Below, one piece after another: positions 37,201-49,555 of a stretch of DNA of 64,000 nt. A program made the translations under genes and the position numbers. Within the stretch, counting starts at the first letter, position 1. The number at the start of each line of letters is the position of its first letter. This DNA comes from Dasypus novemcinctus. Lineage: Eukaryota > Chordata > Mammalia > Cingulata > Dasypodidae. The stretch lies in contig NC_080690.1 of NCBI RefSeq assembly GCF_030445035.2, positions 34,250,796 to 34,314,795 on the forward strand. Direction: 5' to 3'. The notes beneath the pieces were generated by a model, which was not told the origin of the DNA, searched no databases, and saw only the letters and a list, made by a program, of their open reading frames with translations.

Positions 37201-38187
37201 TGCAGCTTCGTCTGCCGCTCGCCCGGGGGTGTGGGGATGGGGGCGGGGCCTGTGCGTCTGGTGGCACTCGGTGTCCCAGCCACTGTGACCGCCCCCTCCG
37301 GATTTCCTGTTGCTGCTGGCGGACCCCGCTCCTGAGTGTTCCAGTACTTCAACCCCAGGGTCCCGCATCCTACACCCTAAAACCCGCTTCTTCACGCGTC
37401 TTCAGCTCCCCCATGCTTGGAGCCCGTGCGCAGCAACAGCGCGGCGCTCTCGTCCCGAGCCTGGACGCGGTGGGTGAGAGCGAGCGGGCGTTGTCTGGAG
37501 AGGACAGGCAGGGGATGACCCTCGCCTCTCACCTCGGTTCCTCTGCCTTCTCCACCTCCGGTCTTTGGCCCTTTCTCTTGTCCAGAGACGCGGTCTGACA
37601 CCGGCGCTGCCCCTCTCCCTTCACACCATTCTCCACACCACAAGGGGTGGAACAGGCGGGCTAGTCAGAGTGGTCGTCATTGGCGGAAAGTCTCCCGGGT
37701 CCCGGCAGCCCAGCCAGCCCACTCCATCCTAGACGGCGTTTCCCAAACTGCGGGAAGCCCCAGGAGAAGAAATTTTTTAGGTGCTAGGCAGACGCGGCTT
37801 TAAGTAACATGCAGAGAAAAGTGGTTAATTCTCTTTGAATTTTCCTGCCAAATACATAGAATTTTGTATTTGCTTGACACATTGTAACTCCTTTTTAAAA
37901 CTCTCACAACACCTTAAAGGGAAATGCAAATGTTCAGTAGCCAATTTACCAAGGGTAAAGGTAAGGCACAAGGAATTTAACTCGGTACTGCAGCTTAATT
38001 CCATCTGCCTCTCAAGGGAAAGCGAAGGCCCAGGACGAGACCTGCCGGAGGAGCAGGTGTGTCTTCAACACCGCTCCCCTCCCAGGAAGCTTTTAACCAA
38101 GAGCAAGCTAAGCCCTACCTGGGCGGCAACCAAAGTGATCCAGAAGTGTATGTGTGCAACATACACATGTATTTCACGGTTGCCATC

Positions 38188-38644
38188 TGTGACGGTTGGG
38201 CTCTCGTGTCAACACTGCCAGGTAATTGTGCCCGGCTGTTTGGTCAAGCAAGCACTGGGCAAATTGTAATACAAGGACATTTATGGACTTCAGTCACCAT
38301 TGACTTTACTGAAGTGGTAAATCATAGATAGCTGGTTATAATTACATCCATCAGGGAGATTGCCATCAGCAGTGACACTTAACCCAGTCAGTTGAATCCC
38401 TTAAAAAGGGAAGTGATTCCAGCATTGAGAGAGAATTTCCCAGCTCGTCTTTGGACGGCCAACATCTCCCAGAACTCTGTCAAGAACCTTCATTGGACTC
38501 TCATTGCAGCCCCTGGTTGCGGCCTGCCTGCGGAACCTGGACTTGTGCGTCCCCACGGCTGCGTGAGAGACTCTTATAGAATTGCATGCTATTGACAGAT
38601 ATCGCTTGTTGATTCTGTTTCTCTTGCGAACCCTAACTAATACA
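38188..38644 (+). mobile_element. Solo LTR, ERVL/MLT2-like
   Basis: The 457-base element starts TGTGACGGTTGG and ends CCTAACTAATACA, with a 5-base target duplication CCATC at 38183-38187 and 38645-38649. The text ('GTGTCAACACTGCCAGGTAATTGTGCCC', 'CTGTTTCTCTTGCGAACCCTAACTAATACA') follows the plan of ERVL LTRs. It is missing from the matching place in unit D (about 52567), so it came after the duplication. A fossil. Confidence 0.82.
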
Positions 38645-38989
38645 CCATCTATGTCTGGAAGGAGGACTGATTCTGATTTTCAGTGGTGATAAAGCATTGA
38701 CTTGTCATATAAAATATGTAAGAAAACAGATCATTTAAAGGAAAAGGTTAAGTTAAATAGAGGTGCAGGGAATGGTAGAAATGGCAGGTGACCTTCTGTA
38801 TCTGCCACGAGGGTGTGGACTGTCTTGCGCAAGGCTGTATCTCCCCAGTCCCCATCCCAGTTTTGTTGTGAGAGTGGCTGACTCTCTGTGCCACAGGTGA
38901 CATCCTGCATGGTTGATGAGGATGGCCCATGGCACACAGCTCAGCACACCAGGTCTGAAGGAAGAAAAATGTCCTTTATGCTCTGAATG

Positions 38990-39200
38990 ATAATAAAATA
39001 ATAGCTAATATTTACAAAGACCTCACATTGTACCAGGAACCCTTTTAGCTTTTCTCTGTGTATTAATCCATTTAATCCTAGGACCCAGATGCTCTCATTA
39101 TGCCCGTTTCCTCTGGAGGAGGCAGGGCCTCAGAGGGCTAAGCCGCAGGAGTGGGATTGCTCTGATGCAGGCTGCCTGTAGCATTTGTCCTAGCTCCCCT
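38990..39200 (+). repeat. MIR SINE shared by units B-D
   Basis: 'TAGCTAATATTTACAAAGACCTCACATTGTACCAGG', 'GTGTATTAATCCATTTAATCC'; paralogue of 33420-33640. Confidence 0.7.
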
Positions 39201-39383
39201 CCCTACACCACCACTTCACAAGGAAAACAAGACCTTGGAAGAACTGGCCCTCCCATGAATCAGAGAGAGAGCACAGAGCTGGGAGCCGGGGTTCCTCATC
39301 AGAGCACTGCGAATACTCTGGGCTTTAGTTTCTCATCTGTCAAGCCAGGGGCAGATTTGAACCATCTCAAAAAGTCTTTCCAG

Positions 39384-39471
39384 GAGCAAGTGTAGCTCAG
39401 TGGTTGAGCACATGCTGTATATGTACAAGGTCCTGGGTTCAGTTCCCTGTACCTCCTAAAAAAAAAAGGCT
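39384..39471 (+). repeat. Monomeric DAS-type SINE (serial insertion)
   Basis: Head 'GAGCAAGTGTAGCTCAGTGG', GGGTTCAGTTCCC B box, A tail. Flanked by AAAAAGTCTTTCCAG at 39369-39383 and 39472-39486. Confidence 0.9.
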
Positions 39472-39486
39472 AAAAAGTCTTTCCAG

Positions 39487-39865
39487 AGAAGCGGATATGG
39501 CTCAAGTGATTGGGCTTCCATCTACCGCATGGGAGGACTCAGGTTTGTTCCCCGCGCCTCCTGGTAAAGGTGTGCCCACGTGGCAAGCCGGTGCCCGTGC
39601 GGCGAGCCACGCAACAAGACGATGACGCAACAAAAAGAAAGACCAAGGGGAGAGTCAAGGCGAGGTGCAACAGAAACCAGGAACTGAGGTGGTGCAAGTG
39701 ACAGGGAACTTCTCTCCACATCAGAGGTCCCCAGGATCGAATCCTGGTGAATCCTAGAGGAGAAAAACAAGAAGACAAAAAGAGAAATAGATACAGAAGA
39801 TCTCACAGTGAATGGACACAGACAGCAAAATCAGCAGGGTGGGGGAGAGGGGAGGAGGGAGGAAG
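39487..39865 (+). repeat. DAS-type SINE, long variant (serial insertion)
   Basis: Head 'AGAAGCGGATATGGCTCAAG', a second head-like part near 39684 ('AGGTGGTGCAAGTGACAGGG'), and 'GTGAATGGACACAGACAGC'. It follows the second copy of AAAAAGTCTTTCCAG and precedes a third, decayed copy AAAGTATTTCAAG (39866-39878). It is the sense counterpart of the element at 15005-15645. Confidence 0.85.
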
Positions 39866-40284
39866 AAAGTATTTCAAGATGTGAACTGAGAGAGCCGTCC
39901 AGTGACACCACGTTCAGCCAGCTGTGGCTGGAGCGTGAGGCCAGCTGTGGCATAAGCTCAGCCTCTGTGATCCTGGACAGGGGGCTTAACCTCTGTGGAA
40001 GACGGCATACTGACTCCAGCCCCTCACTCAGCTGTATAAAGATCAAGTGACATGAAGAGTGGGAAAGGTTTTTGTAGCAGTCCAAGTGCTGGACACCATC
40101 TTCTCCAGACAGACTTTGTGCTGGAGGTCATCCACACTTCCCCTGGCACAGGATCAGAAAGGCTCCACTCTCATCTCCAGCCTGCAGACAAGAGTGATGC
40201 TTCCACACAGAAGGGCCTTTCCCCGAGAGCTTGTGGGCATTCAACAGGCTCCTCTGTGCAGGAAAGCCGTGTCGGCAGTCGTGA

Positions 40285-40450
40285 TGCCAATGGCCACTGT
40301 TTATTCGGCCCTAGGTGGTAGGCAGGCCACTGTCTTATTGAATCCCCATGTAGAAATGAAATCTTTCTACAAATGAGAAAATGGGAGGAAGGGCACAGAG
40401 AGGTTCAACCATTTGCACCAGACACAGCCAGAAATTGGTGGGATGGGCTG
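40285..40450 (+). repeat. MIR SINE shared by units A-D
   Basis: 'CTGTCTTATTGAATCCCCATGTAG', 'CACAGAGAGGTTCAACCATTTGC'; paralogue of 29135-29310. Confidence 0.65.
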
Positions 40451-41168
40451 TGAACGTGGAGTTGCTGAGACCCAAGCACTTGGCCCAGACTAGCTTCTGA
40501 AATCCGCTTTTCACACAGGGCACCTTGGGCAAGCATGACCTGACTCCTGACCCATTTGACTCAGCTGCCTCTTTGATTGAACATCAAATAGTAATTCCCT
40601 CAACAAATTGCCAGGGGCGCTGTTAGCAGTAATTGCTAGTCACTCTGGCCTTTCACTCCTGTCTAAGAGAAGCCTGCACACCCTGAATCTATAGAATCCA
40701 CAATCACCCCAGCACAGACATAATTATTTAATCTGGAACCAATTCCCAGTGTTCACTCCATGTCCCTGGAAAAGGTTGGGTATTTCCTTCAAATCCCTAG
40801 GCCACTTAGCCGTTTGAACTAACCAACGGCTGGAATGTGAAGCAGGGCAGGTTTCAGCTTGCTTTTAGGAGGAACTTCCAAGTTCCAAATCAGGGCCAAA
40901 GCCCAACAGGGACCTCCCAGGAGCAGTGCCTGTTTCACCGGTGGCCCAGGCAAGCCAGGCCCGACGGCCTCCTGGTAGGGATCCCTGGGACTGCGCTACT
41001 GCAGGTGCATGTGGTCCCCGTGCCAGAGCCAGTCTGCACGCTGTTTCTGGTCTGCCATGTGCTTTCACTGAACAAGCATGTGTCTTGGTAATTTTTAAAT
41101 TTTCCTATAATATTTTGTTCTTAATTTATTTCTTGAAATTTGTCTCTTGACTGTTAAGAACGTTTTAT

Positions 41169-41596
41169 GTATATATTTTTAAAGATTTATTTATTTATTT
41201 ATTTATTTATTTATTTCTCTCCCCTTAGCCCCCGCCCCCCCCCGCCCCGTTGTCTGTTCTCTGTGTCAATTTGCATCTTCTTCTTGGTCCGCTTCTGTTG
41301 TTGTCAGCGGCACGGGAGTCTGTGTTTCTTTTGTTGCATCAGCTCTCTGTGTGTGCGGCACCATTCCTGGGCAGGCTGCACTTTCTTTCGCACTGGACGG
41401 CTCTCCTTACGGGGCGCACTCCTTGCGCGTGGGGCTCCCTTATGCGCGGATATCCCTGCGTGGCAGGGCACTCCTTGCGCGCATCAGCACTGCGCATGGG
41501 CCAGCTCCACACGGGTCAAGGAGGCCCCGGGTTTGAACCGCGGACCTCTCATGTGGTAGACGGACGCCCTAACCACTGGGCCAAGTCCGCCGCCCC
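41169..41596 (-). repeat. Full-length DAS-type SINE, antisense
   Basis: Long form in reverse with a (TTTA)n left edge. Target duplication ACGTTTTAT at 41160-41168 and 41597-41605. Confidence 0.9.
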
Positions 41597-41631
41597 ACGT
41601 TTTATATTTTGTGTTCTTTTGTTTTCTTTGT

Positions 41632-41805
41632 TTAAAAATAGTTTTATTGAGATATGTTCATATACCATACAATCCCTGCAAAATGTACAATGGCTGTCAT
41701 TATCACGGAGTTGTGTACTTCACCACCATCAATTTTAGAGCATATTCATTATTCCAAAAGGAAAACCCTGTACCCCTTACAGGCTTCTATTATTAACTAT
41801 TTTGT
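41632..41805 (-). repeat. L1M 3' fragment, antisense (unit marker)
   Basis: 'AGTTTTATTGAGATATGTTCATATACCATACAATCCCTGC', 'CCACCATCAATTTTAGAGCATATTC'; homologous with the fragments at 30130, 35075 and 55118. Confidence 0.75.
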
Positions 41806-41980
41806 AATTAATGATTCGTTTGTATTTATTTTACCAAAGTTGAGCCCTGTGACAGATCGAGATGACGACTGGTCCTACACTACAAGTAGTTTGCGAATCA
41901 GGTGGGGAGTTGGCTTCCATTCCCTCTGAGCCCCTTGAAAGCCTGATCTTGGATAAGGGACTGAGGTTGGGCAGAGCATC

Positions 41981-42252
41981 TGAGGCAGGTTATTACAGTG
42001 AAGGTGGGAAGGCGGCTGAGGCTGGCAGACGACATGGCCTTGAAAGCCCCCAGGAAACCACCTCAGGCCAGGAGAATCTAATTTGGAAGAGAGGGAAAGC
42101 CCTGCACATCCTCGAAAGGCCTCACCTTTGCCCCTTGAGAAATGACAGGTGGGGCAACCAATCAGAACAGCAGACTTTAAAAAGGCCTGACCTAGGGCCC
42201 CATCTGCACAGCTCACCCTGGCCCGGCAGTAAGCCTGTGGATCGTGCCTGGG
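41981..42252 (+). mobile_element. 5' LTR of the class-I ERV (partial)
   Basis: Starts TGAGGCAGGTTATTACAGTG and includes GAGAAATGACAGGTGGGG with CAACCAATCAGAACAG. It aligns with the 3' LTR up to about 42250, where a SINE adjoins. The rest of the LTR was not recognised beyond the SINE. Confidence 0.8.
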
Positions 42253-42503
42253 GCGGCACCTGGAATCTGTGTCTCTTTTTGTTGCATCATCTTGATGCTG
42301 CATCAGCTCTCCCTGTGTGCGGCATCACTCCTGGGTGGGCTGTGCTTTGCGGGGCACATCCCCTGCGTGCAGGGCACTCCTTGTACACAGCAGCACTGCA
42401 CGTGGGCCAGCTCACCACACGAGCCAGGAGGCCCTGGATTTGAACCCCACACCTCCTGTGTGGTAGGAAGACGCTCTATCAGTTGAGCCACATCTGCTTC
42501 CCA
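42253..42503 (-). repeat. DAS-type SINE, antisense, partial
   Basis: Reverse long-form body and head: 'GGAATCTGTGTCTCTTTTTGTTGCATC', 'GGGCCAGCTCACCACACGAGCC', 'TTGAGCCACATCTGCTTCCC'. The T-rich tail is missing. Confidence 0.82.
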
Positions 42504-44529
42504 GGTATTGTGCCCTCTTGTTTCATAAATGAGACCCCAGGATTCTCACCCTGGGCTGTGCCAGGACGTTAGTTCCTTACTCAGTCCCAGGAGGCCCTGT
42601 AGTTCCTCTGAATTCCTTATCTCTGGGACGCCTGAGGCTGTTTGCCTGTAGGCCACAGAACAGTCTCTGACTTTAACATGCCTCTTAAGGTCAGGGCCCT
42701 GCAGAACTGGGTCCCTGGGAGTGGTTCGCTCCTGGTTATCTCCTAAGACCTCTGCAAAGTCGGAAAGAGGCTCCTAGCCAGTCCCTTTCCTAGTGGGAAA
42801 GCCCGGTTTGGGAGCTAAGGTCTGGGAACTGGATCTAGATTTCTCCCAAGACCCCTAAGGCTCTCGGGGTGCCCAGAGACATGAAACTCCTGATCCATGG
42901 ACCAGGGGGACAGCGAGCAGGGCTCCCGACCTCCAGGACGCTGGCTCAGCGAGGAATCCATTCAACCAGTTCTAGCACTGGGATGCCACCCAGACTGACA
43001 AACACATATATCATCCCCTAGGATATTGGACAGCTTCTATCTGGGACAAGCTGCCTACTGATATTTTAAAAAGAGGCTAAATCGTTTCCTGTCACACTAT
43101 GTGGTCGCAGTATGGCTGAGAGTGGCCTCTGTATGGGACCCTGAATTCCAGTTAAACCTGTGTAAGGGAGAAGGAGAGGACAGACTGGTCTGAGGGCCAG
43201 AGGCCACATGGTCATGTCTCCTTAAGGGAGATGAGGAAATGTACTACCAAACCAATCAATGAAAAGCTCAGGGAAATTTACTCAGGGGCAGAACCTAGAA
43301 ACCTGCCTGACTTCAAAGACAGCTGGGAGAGGCAGTAAAATACCCTCTTGTAGATCCTAACTCTAGAGAAGGACGGCTCCTCCTAAGAGCTCCAGTCTGC
43401 CTCAGATCCATAGAAAGTGGCAGAAACTTTCCGTGGGCCCCCAAATCTTCATTCTCTCCCTGTTAGAAACACTCTTCTCAGTTTTCAACAATGGAGACCA
43501 GCCACCAAGATGGAGAAGGTGAGGAGGGGTGGGCACGGGCTCACCTTCTACCTGCCGCTGCTAAAGGCACTAGTCACCTCAGGGCTGCTCCCCGGCAGCA
43601 GGAACCTGGCCCCGAGCTGCCTTACCATGCAGACCACGGGGCCTTGCTCCAGGGGAGGACGGAAGGGACCTGAAGCTGATGTGGCATGAGCCACCAACCA
43701 GGAGGCCTCGGGTGGCCCTTGACATGGCAGGTAAGATTGTTAATTTCTTAATTAACTTGAGAGCCAATTACTGGGTCCTAGCCTGCACTCTGCACCTCTC
43801 TTATCCTTGGTTGTGCCTAATGGGGGAGTGAATGAGAAATCACAATCCAGGCCATTTACTAAACCTCTCCACTGTAGAATAAGAGATCTCCTCATCTACC
43901 ATTAAATAAGATTTTAAAAGGTTCCTGGCTATTCCTAGCCCCCTGCCTATTCTCTTGCAACACTCTAATCCTTCCAGCAAATAAATAAATAAAAGGCCTA
44001 GCAGGGCATTACCCCTTGCGGGAGTAACTAATGGGATCCATGTCTCGTTGAGGGCAGGGCTTCTCTGCTCCCCTTAGCTCTGTACTTAGCAGCAGCCCAG
44101 GGATTTTCCTGGAGGAATGAAGCTGGAGGGTCCCATGTGAGGTTTCTGCCATGAACAGACCCTGGGATTTGTGGCCAGGTGACTCTAAAGGCAGGTCTTT
44201 CCCTAAACTAAGCAAGTGTGTAAAATTCTCTCTTCTGTTCTAATCTTTGCTTGCTTTAACTTTGTTAGACTTTGTTAGACTGCTTGTCCTAGGAACTCAA
44301 ATCAGATTTGGGGTTCACCTGCTACAAATTGGGTAATGGTGAAAAGTAACCTAAAATTGAGTCTTAAAATGTCAATACTATCTTGCAATTGAATTTGATG
44401 TATAAAAGATCATGGAATCAGTTCAATTGCTGGAAAAGTGGGAAAACTTAGCAAAGTTGTTACTAATAAAATTATTTTAGTTGCTTAGTTAGTGAACAAA
44501 GTGCCCAGTTTATTTTGTTTGTCTGCTTG
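42504..44529 (+). mobile_element. ERV interior, poorly recognisable
   Basis: This lies between the 5' LTR/SINE and the MKRN1 retrocopy, so it is taken as retroviral leader and interior. No confident gag or pol domain was recognised by eye. No host gene is seen. Confidence 0.45.
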
Positions 44530-45790
44530 CTTTTTAACTTTGAGATTTATTTCTTGTAACTTTTTAAATGCAAAACACACTCCTTGGGGGAAAGTCGAGG
44601 ACTTGAGAGGGCAACCCCTGGGTGAAGATGATTACAATAGCACCTGGAACTAATCGGCCTGCCTAGGAGAGATGCACAGGCCCTGCCACACCGAAGGTAA
44701 GAGCTACTGTTGAGGCTCAGCAGGCCAGGTCATTCTCCACTGAGGGTTGTTAGAGATCCAAGTCACAAAAATCTTCCAGCTCATCATGAAACAAGTCTAA
44801 CTCATCTTCAGTCTGTCAGTCGTCATCCCCACCTGTAGCCCAAAGCGTAAGCGACACCTCGCCCAGCTCAAAGGTGACAACTTCTATGTTGTTAAAGGGA
44901 TTTCAGTTCTCTCTTTCCTCAATGAGCTCCCAGGAATGGTTCCTTTGTTGGACCCGGTATCTGCTTGATGTTCCCACTTTCTGTCTCTGTGGCGTCTCTC
45001 TACAACCATCAGGGTATGCATACTTGTAAAAACAGTTCCCTCCGAATGCACAGCTCCCACGTCCTTCATCAAAATACCTGCATGCCTTGTTGCTCATTGT
45101 CTCCTTGAATGAGTTTCTGATGTTCTTTCTCCTCCACCCCGTACTCATTTGGAACGACAAAGTTAGATATGATCCAGAATTCTGGGTAGGACTTTATGAT
45201 CTTGCTCTCAAATTGCTTAGCACTCTTCCACTTGAGACAGTAGGTATAGTTGCAGTTGGAGAGAATTCCAAAGTGGCACTCACTGGGGTTGGCTTTCTCA
45301 TAGACTTCCTCCCACAAACCATGTCCTTACTGCACTGGACAGCACGTGAGAGCTCCATGTCCTTCTCATGGGTCTCAACACAAGATTTGGTCACAGTAGG
45401 GTTGCCCAGGAACAAACTCAATTACATTCACCCAGTCTTCTGTACCTGCTCCTACAGTTGCAAAATTTGAATTTCTTGACTCAGCTTTGTCCAGACTCAT
45501 TTTGACAAGTGGTCCAACTATGGATGAAAGACTTGAGGCAGCATCAAGTGGTCATTTTGCAGTAAGATCTGCCGCAGTTGCTTCTTCCGTTTCAGTGGTT
45601 TGTTATGTCATTTCTGCAGTAGTCTCCATAAATATAGTACTCTCACTGAAAATACTTGCACACTACACCATATGGACTGTCATGTGAGTAGTGACAGTTA
45701 CCTCCTTCCTTACAAACTCCATGCATAAAATACCTGCTGGTGACCAGTTTAGTCTAGCTGCTGCAACAGCCTTGCTGCCCCAATTTGTTT
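44530..45790 (-). pseudogene. MKRN1: MKRN1 processed pseudogene inside the ERV
   Basis: Read on the minus strand it matches makorin RING finger protein 1 without introns. Cues, in order, are CRYFMHGVC-type zinc finger near 45740, 'YGVVCKYF'-like and 'KPLKRKKQLRQILLQ'-like text, 'SCVETHEKDMELSRAVQCSK', 'KANPSECHFGILSNCNYTYC' (RING region), 'NKACRYFDEGRGSC' with FGGNCFYKYAYPDG, then the C-terminus ELIEERE to the DLDL-stop at 44750-44752. A part between the second zinc finger and the RING is missing, the reading frame is broken in several places and the N-terminus is absent. An AATAAA lies near 44540 in transcript sense. MKRN1 is an E3 ubiquitin ligase; this copy cannot encode it. Confidence 0.9.
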
Positions 45791-46002
45791 TTCAAGTGGA
45801 AACTTACTAGAAACTATAACTTAAAATTAAGATCATTATATAGATGTCTTCATTTATAAAATAAAACAGAAGTATAATACCTGAAATTGCCATAACTAGG
45901 TGGATTTACCTAGACTAGCTACAGTAATGGTAAACTTGGACTAATTTACCTTTGTTTATGGTTACTTCAGGTCTAACCACACCCTTGTTTATGCTTGCTA
46001 TT

Positions 46003-46411
46003 TTTTAAAGATTTATTTTATTTCTTTCTCTCCCCTTTCTCCCCACCCCAGTTGTCTGTTCTCTGTGTCTATTTGCTGCGTGTTCTTCTTTGTCCACTTC
46101 TGTTGTCAGCAGTATGGGAATCTGTGTTTCTTTTTGTTGCGTCATCTTGTTGTGTCAGTTCTCCGTGTGTGTGGCACCTTTCCTGGGCAGGCTGCACTTT
46201 CTTTTGCACTGGGCGGCTCTCCTTATAGGGTGCACTCCTTGTGCATGGGGCTCCCCTACACGGGGGACACCCTTGCATGGCACGGCACTCTTTGCGCGCA
46301 CCAGCACTGCACATGGGCCAGCTCCACATGGGTCAAGAAGGCCCAGGGTTTGAACCATGGACCTCCCATGTGGTAGATGGACGCCCTAACCACTGGGCCA
46401 AGTCTGCTGCC
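46003..46411 (-). repeat. Full-length DAS-type SINE, antisense
   Basis: Long form in reverse. Exact target duplication TATGCTTGCTATT at 45990-46002 and 46412-46424. Confidence 0.92.
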
Positions 46412-46424
46412 TATGCTTGCTATT

Positions 46425-49009
46425 GTGATGATAATTCTAAACTAAGTTTACCTTTGCTTATAGTTATTTCATGACAACTTCTGCCCTCCTTGGGTCAGGG
46501 GAAGGCAAATGTAAGATACCTCTGTCTTCTGTCCTTCCACTAGTGTTAATAATCCTTTCTTTCATGATTCCAGGTGTGGACTAGACTGTTCCCTGGTGGA
46601 ATTTTTGAGCTTTGGAGTTGGACATCCACTCTTCTAGTTCCGTGACTGCCAGAGTCCTGTTATCTTTGAGGACTGGGGTGTGGGGGACCCCCCACCTTGA
46701 ATGTTGATGTTCCTAAAAGTACCAAGTCATGAGAAAAAAACAGGTTTCCCTGAGACTTCAAAGACCTCAGTGTGTACATACTGGAATTAGTGTTTCTTAT
46801 TCAAGGTCAGTCAAAGGCTAAGCTCCAAAGTTAAGGATAGTGTTGTAAATAATATTTTAAAGCATTGGGAACAATTTGGTTATAAGCCAATAGTTAAAGA
46901 AGAAAATTTTTTTTGGTGCAAAACTGCATGGTCACAGTGCAAATTAGAGTAATCAGAAATAGCGCTCAAAGAGATCTTTTAAATGTTATTTTGCAGTTAA
47001 ACTTATTTTATAAGAGAATGAATATTATAAGTAACATTAGTGAATTGTGTGTTTATGTCTAACTCTCTATTTGTGTCTGCCTATTTGCTTAATGTATGTC
47101 TTTATACATCAGGTTGGTAATATCAAATTAACAAATGAAAATTCTTAAAAGAGCTCTATTCAAATTGTTAATAATTAAATATTTGCTTATATATGTAAAT
47201 AGATATTCCTGGAGCCCAAACTAGGCTAAGCAGGATGGAAAGGTCATATAGAAATCTGGATATAGAAACTATATTGGAAAGGGTAGAAAGTTTTCCCTAA
47301 ACTCTTTGACCTACCCAGCCCCTAGGGCCTTCTCTTCACAGGAGCTATGAGGGAAGGGCTAAGTGTGGCAGATTAAAACTCTATCTTCCAGGCTGGGGAA
47401 TTAAGAATCAATTTGTTCTGTAATACCCCAGTTTAAACCTTTTAACAGCCTTAAAATAAGGGTGGTTAATAATCCTATTACCAAATTTCAGTAAGTAAAG
47501 GAAAAGTCCTTTAAAGCTATGGAAAGATCTTTTCTAAACTATAATTAAAACAAATTAAACAATTATGATATATTCCAGAACCTAGCGATCAGTATGCTTT
47601 TAAGATTATTCACAGTTTTGGAAATTTATTAAAGAAAAGAAGACTTGGTCTCCTGTAAAGGGAGGAAAAAACACATTACTTGCATAAACTATAATTGTTC
47701 CAATTTTATTTAGCTTGGGTGTTATCTCCCTAGGTTTATTGGATACTAATTAAATAAATTAACATTATATATACTAAGTCTTTAAGGTGATAAAATTATA
47801 AGTTTATATTTAATGAAATTGAGATAAGTAAATATAATTGGTTGCAAACTGTAATTTAATAAGTTTATTTAAATGTAAGGTAACTAGTCTATGTGGTTAT
47901 GGTTAATTATAAGAAGTTTATAAAAGCATTGTCTAATCTGAGGTACTTAAATGGCTAATTCCAAGAAGCTATTATTAATTAGAAACTTAAATTGATATTA
48001 ATAACAGAAAGTAACTTCGTAACAGAGAAACCTGTTAGAGACCACCTCAATCTGCATATTAAAGTAGTGGTAAGGGAAGATAATTTTAATTCAGTTGGGA
48101 ATCTTAGATTTTTAGAAAATAATGGAGAATGGAGTTTTTATTATACTGTTAAAGTAAAATACCTGTTAATTAACATCATCATGGTAAAGATGAAGAAGTA
48201 AAGAGCAAAGTGCTAAAATAATTAAGTTCATTTGATATTGAACATTGCAATGGAAGTATTTAGAAAGTGTATGAAAATTAAAAGAGAGATACTTCAGTAT
48301 CATCAAACTTTATTGTGCATTCAAACCAGGCCTTCAGTACATTTGAGTTATTGGCCAGGTTGGTCACTGACCCCTAAAACAATAAAAATATCTACTATAA
48401 CTCTGAATATACTCCTGAAGTGAATGGAGAGTACATTGAAGTTTTGGACACCTGTAGCAGCAATGGCTTGAATAGCCAGATGTACAATGGACATTGCCTT
48501 CAGACTGTCTCTGTTTCATAGTGCCGAAGGGTAATAGGTACCAGGCCAGTGAAACACTGGAGCCTTACCTTCCTGGTCTGTCTCTAGGATCAACAGTGCT
48601 GCAGGATGCTGGCTGTGTGAAGGACATACCAAGTGGAGCAATGATTACCAGAGTGATGTGAGTAGAACGTAAACACAATTGGCATTATGGCCTGCTCCCA
48701 TGGAGAGATAGCATGTATGGTATTGCAAACCTGGAGCTTAGATCCATTACTTGCAGCTCAAAGAGGAACTTGTGTATTAACTAGTATTATGGACTGTACT
48801 TATATGCCTGATGCTTATGATCTTATCTTTCCTATTCTGGATCATATGCAGAGGGAAATTGAACATGTTAAAAATCTTGGTAAATTTAATTCATTTTCTA
48901 AGTAGTTAATGAATGTGTCTATAAGACAAAAGAATAGCTCTTTTAAGTACTGTCTTTATTTGGCTTGTCATATGCCTGTCCTGTTGTTGCCTATATTGTC
49001 TTTGTGATT
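46425..49009 (+). mobile_element. ERV interior, AT-rich, mostly unrecognised
   Basis: Retroviral interior by position. It is AT-rich and shows no long frame except short env-like stretches near 48430-48900. No host gene is seen. Confidence 0.45.
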
Positions 49010-49340
49010 TTATGTCTAGGGCAGTGCCTCTCTTCATACCTCTCCTAGCTGTCCTAAGCATAACCACTGCTGTGGGAACTGGGGTTGGCAATTTATACCA
49101 AACTCAGCAGGTCCACCACAGTCTTTCCCTAGAGTTAACAAACACCACAAAAGAACTCAAGGAAGAATGCTGTTTCCCATCAACTTTAGGAGGACACAAC
49201 CTCTGAAAGCACCTGGTGTTTCTCACTCTCATGATCCAATATGTCATGGCTGACCCCCTTTCTGGGCCCACTTACCACTGTCTTTATCCTTTTAATAGGA
49301 CCGTGTGTCTTCAAAATTCTAATTATGTTTACTTTACAGA
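49010..49340 (+). mobile_element. ERV envelope transmembrane-type fragments
   Basis: Readable stretches resemble the transmembrane subunit of gamma-type/syncytin-like envelopes: a fusion-peptide-like AVPLFIPLLAVLSITTAVG followed by LSLELTNTTKEL, and a membrane-anchor-like segment with GPLTTVFILLIGPCVFKIL. It is a fossil, broken and incomplete. Confidence 0.7.
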
Positions 49341-49555
49341 AGCAACACCTTATTAGTCATGTGGGGATTTCATCCTGTTCGAACCAAGGTGACAGACCCA
49401 TCTTCCCTCAACCACAGTAGACTAGCCAGAGGGTTATAAACTTTGTTAGGTAGGGCTTACTCCCCCTAATCAGCAGGAAATAGCTACAGAAGAATAAACT
49501 TCCCCCTTTAGTGCCCCCTTACGAATAAGGGTGTAGATATCTCTGATGGAGGAGT

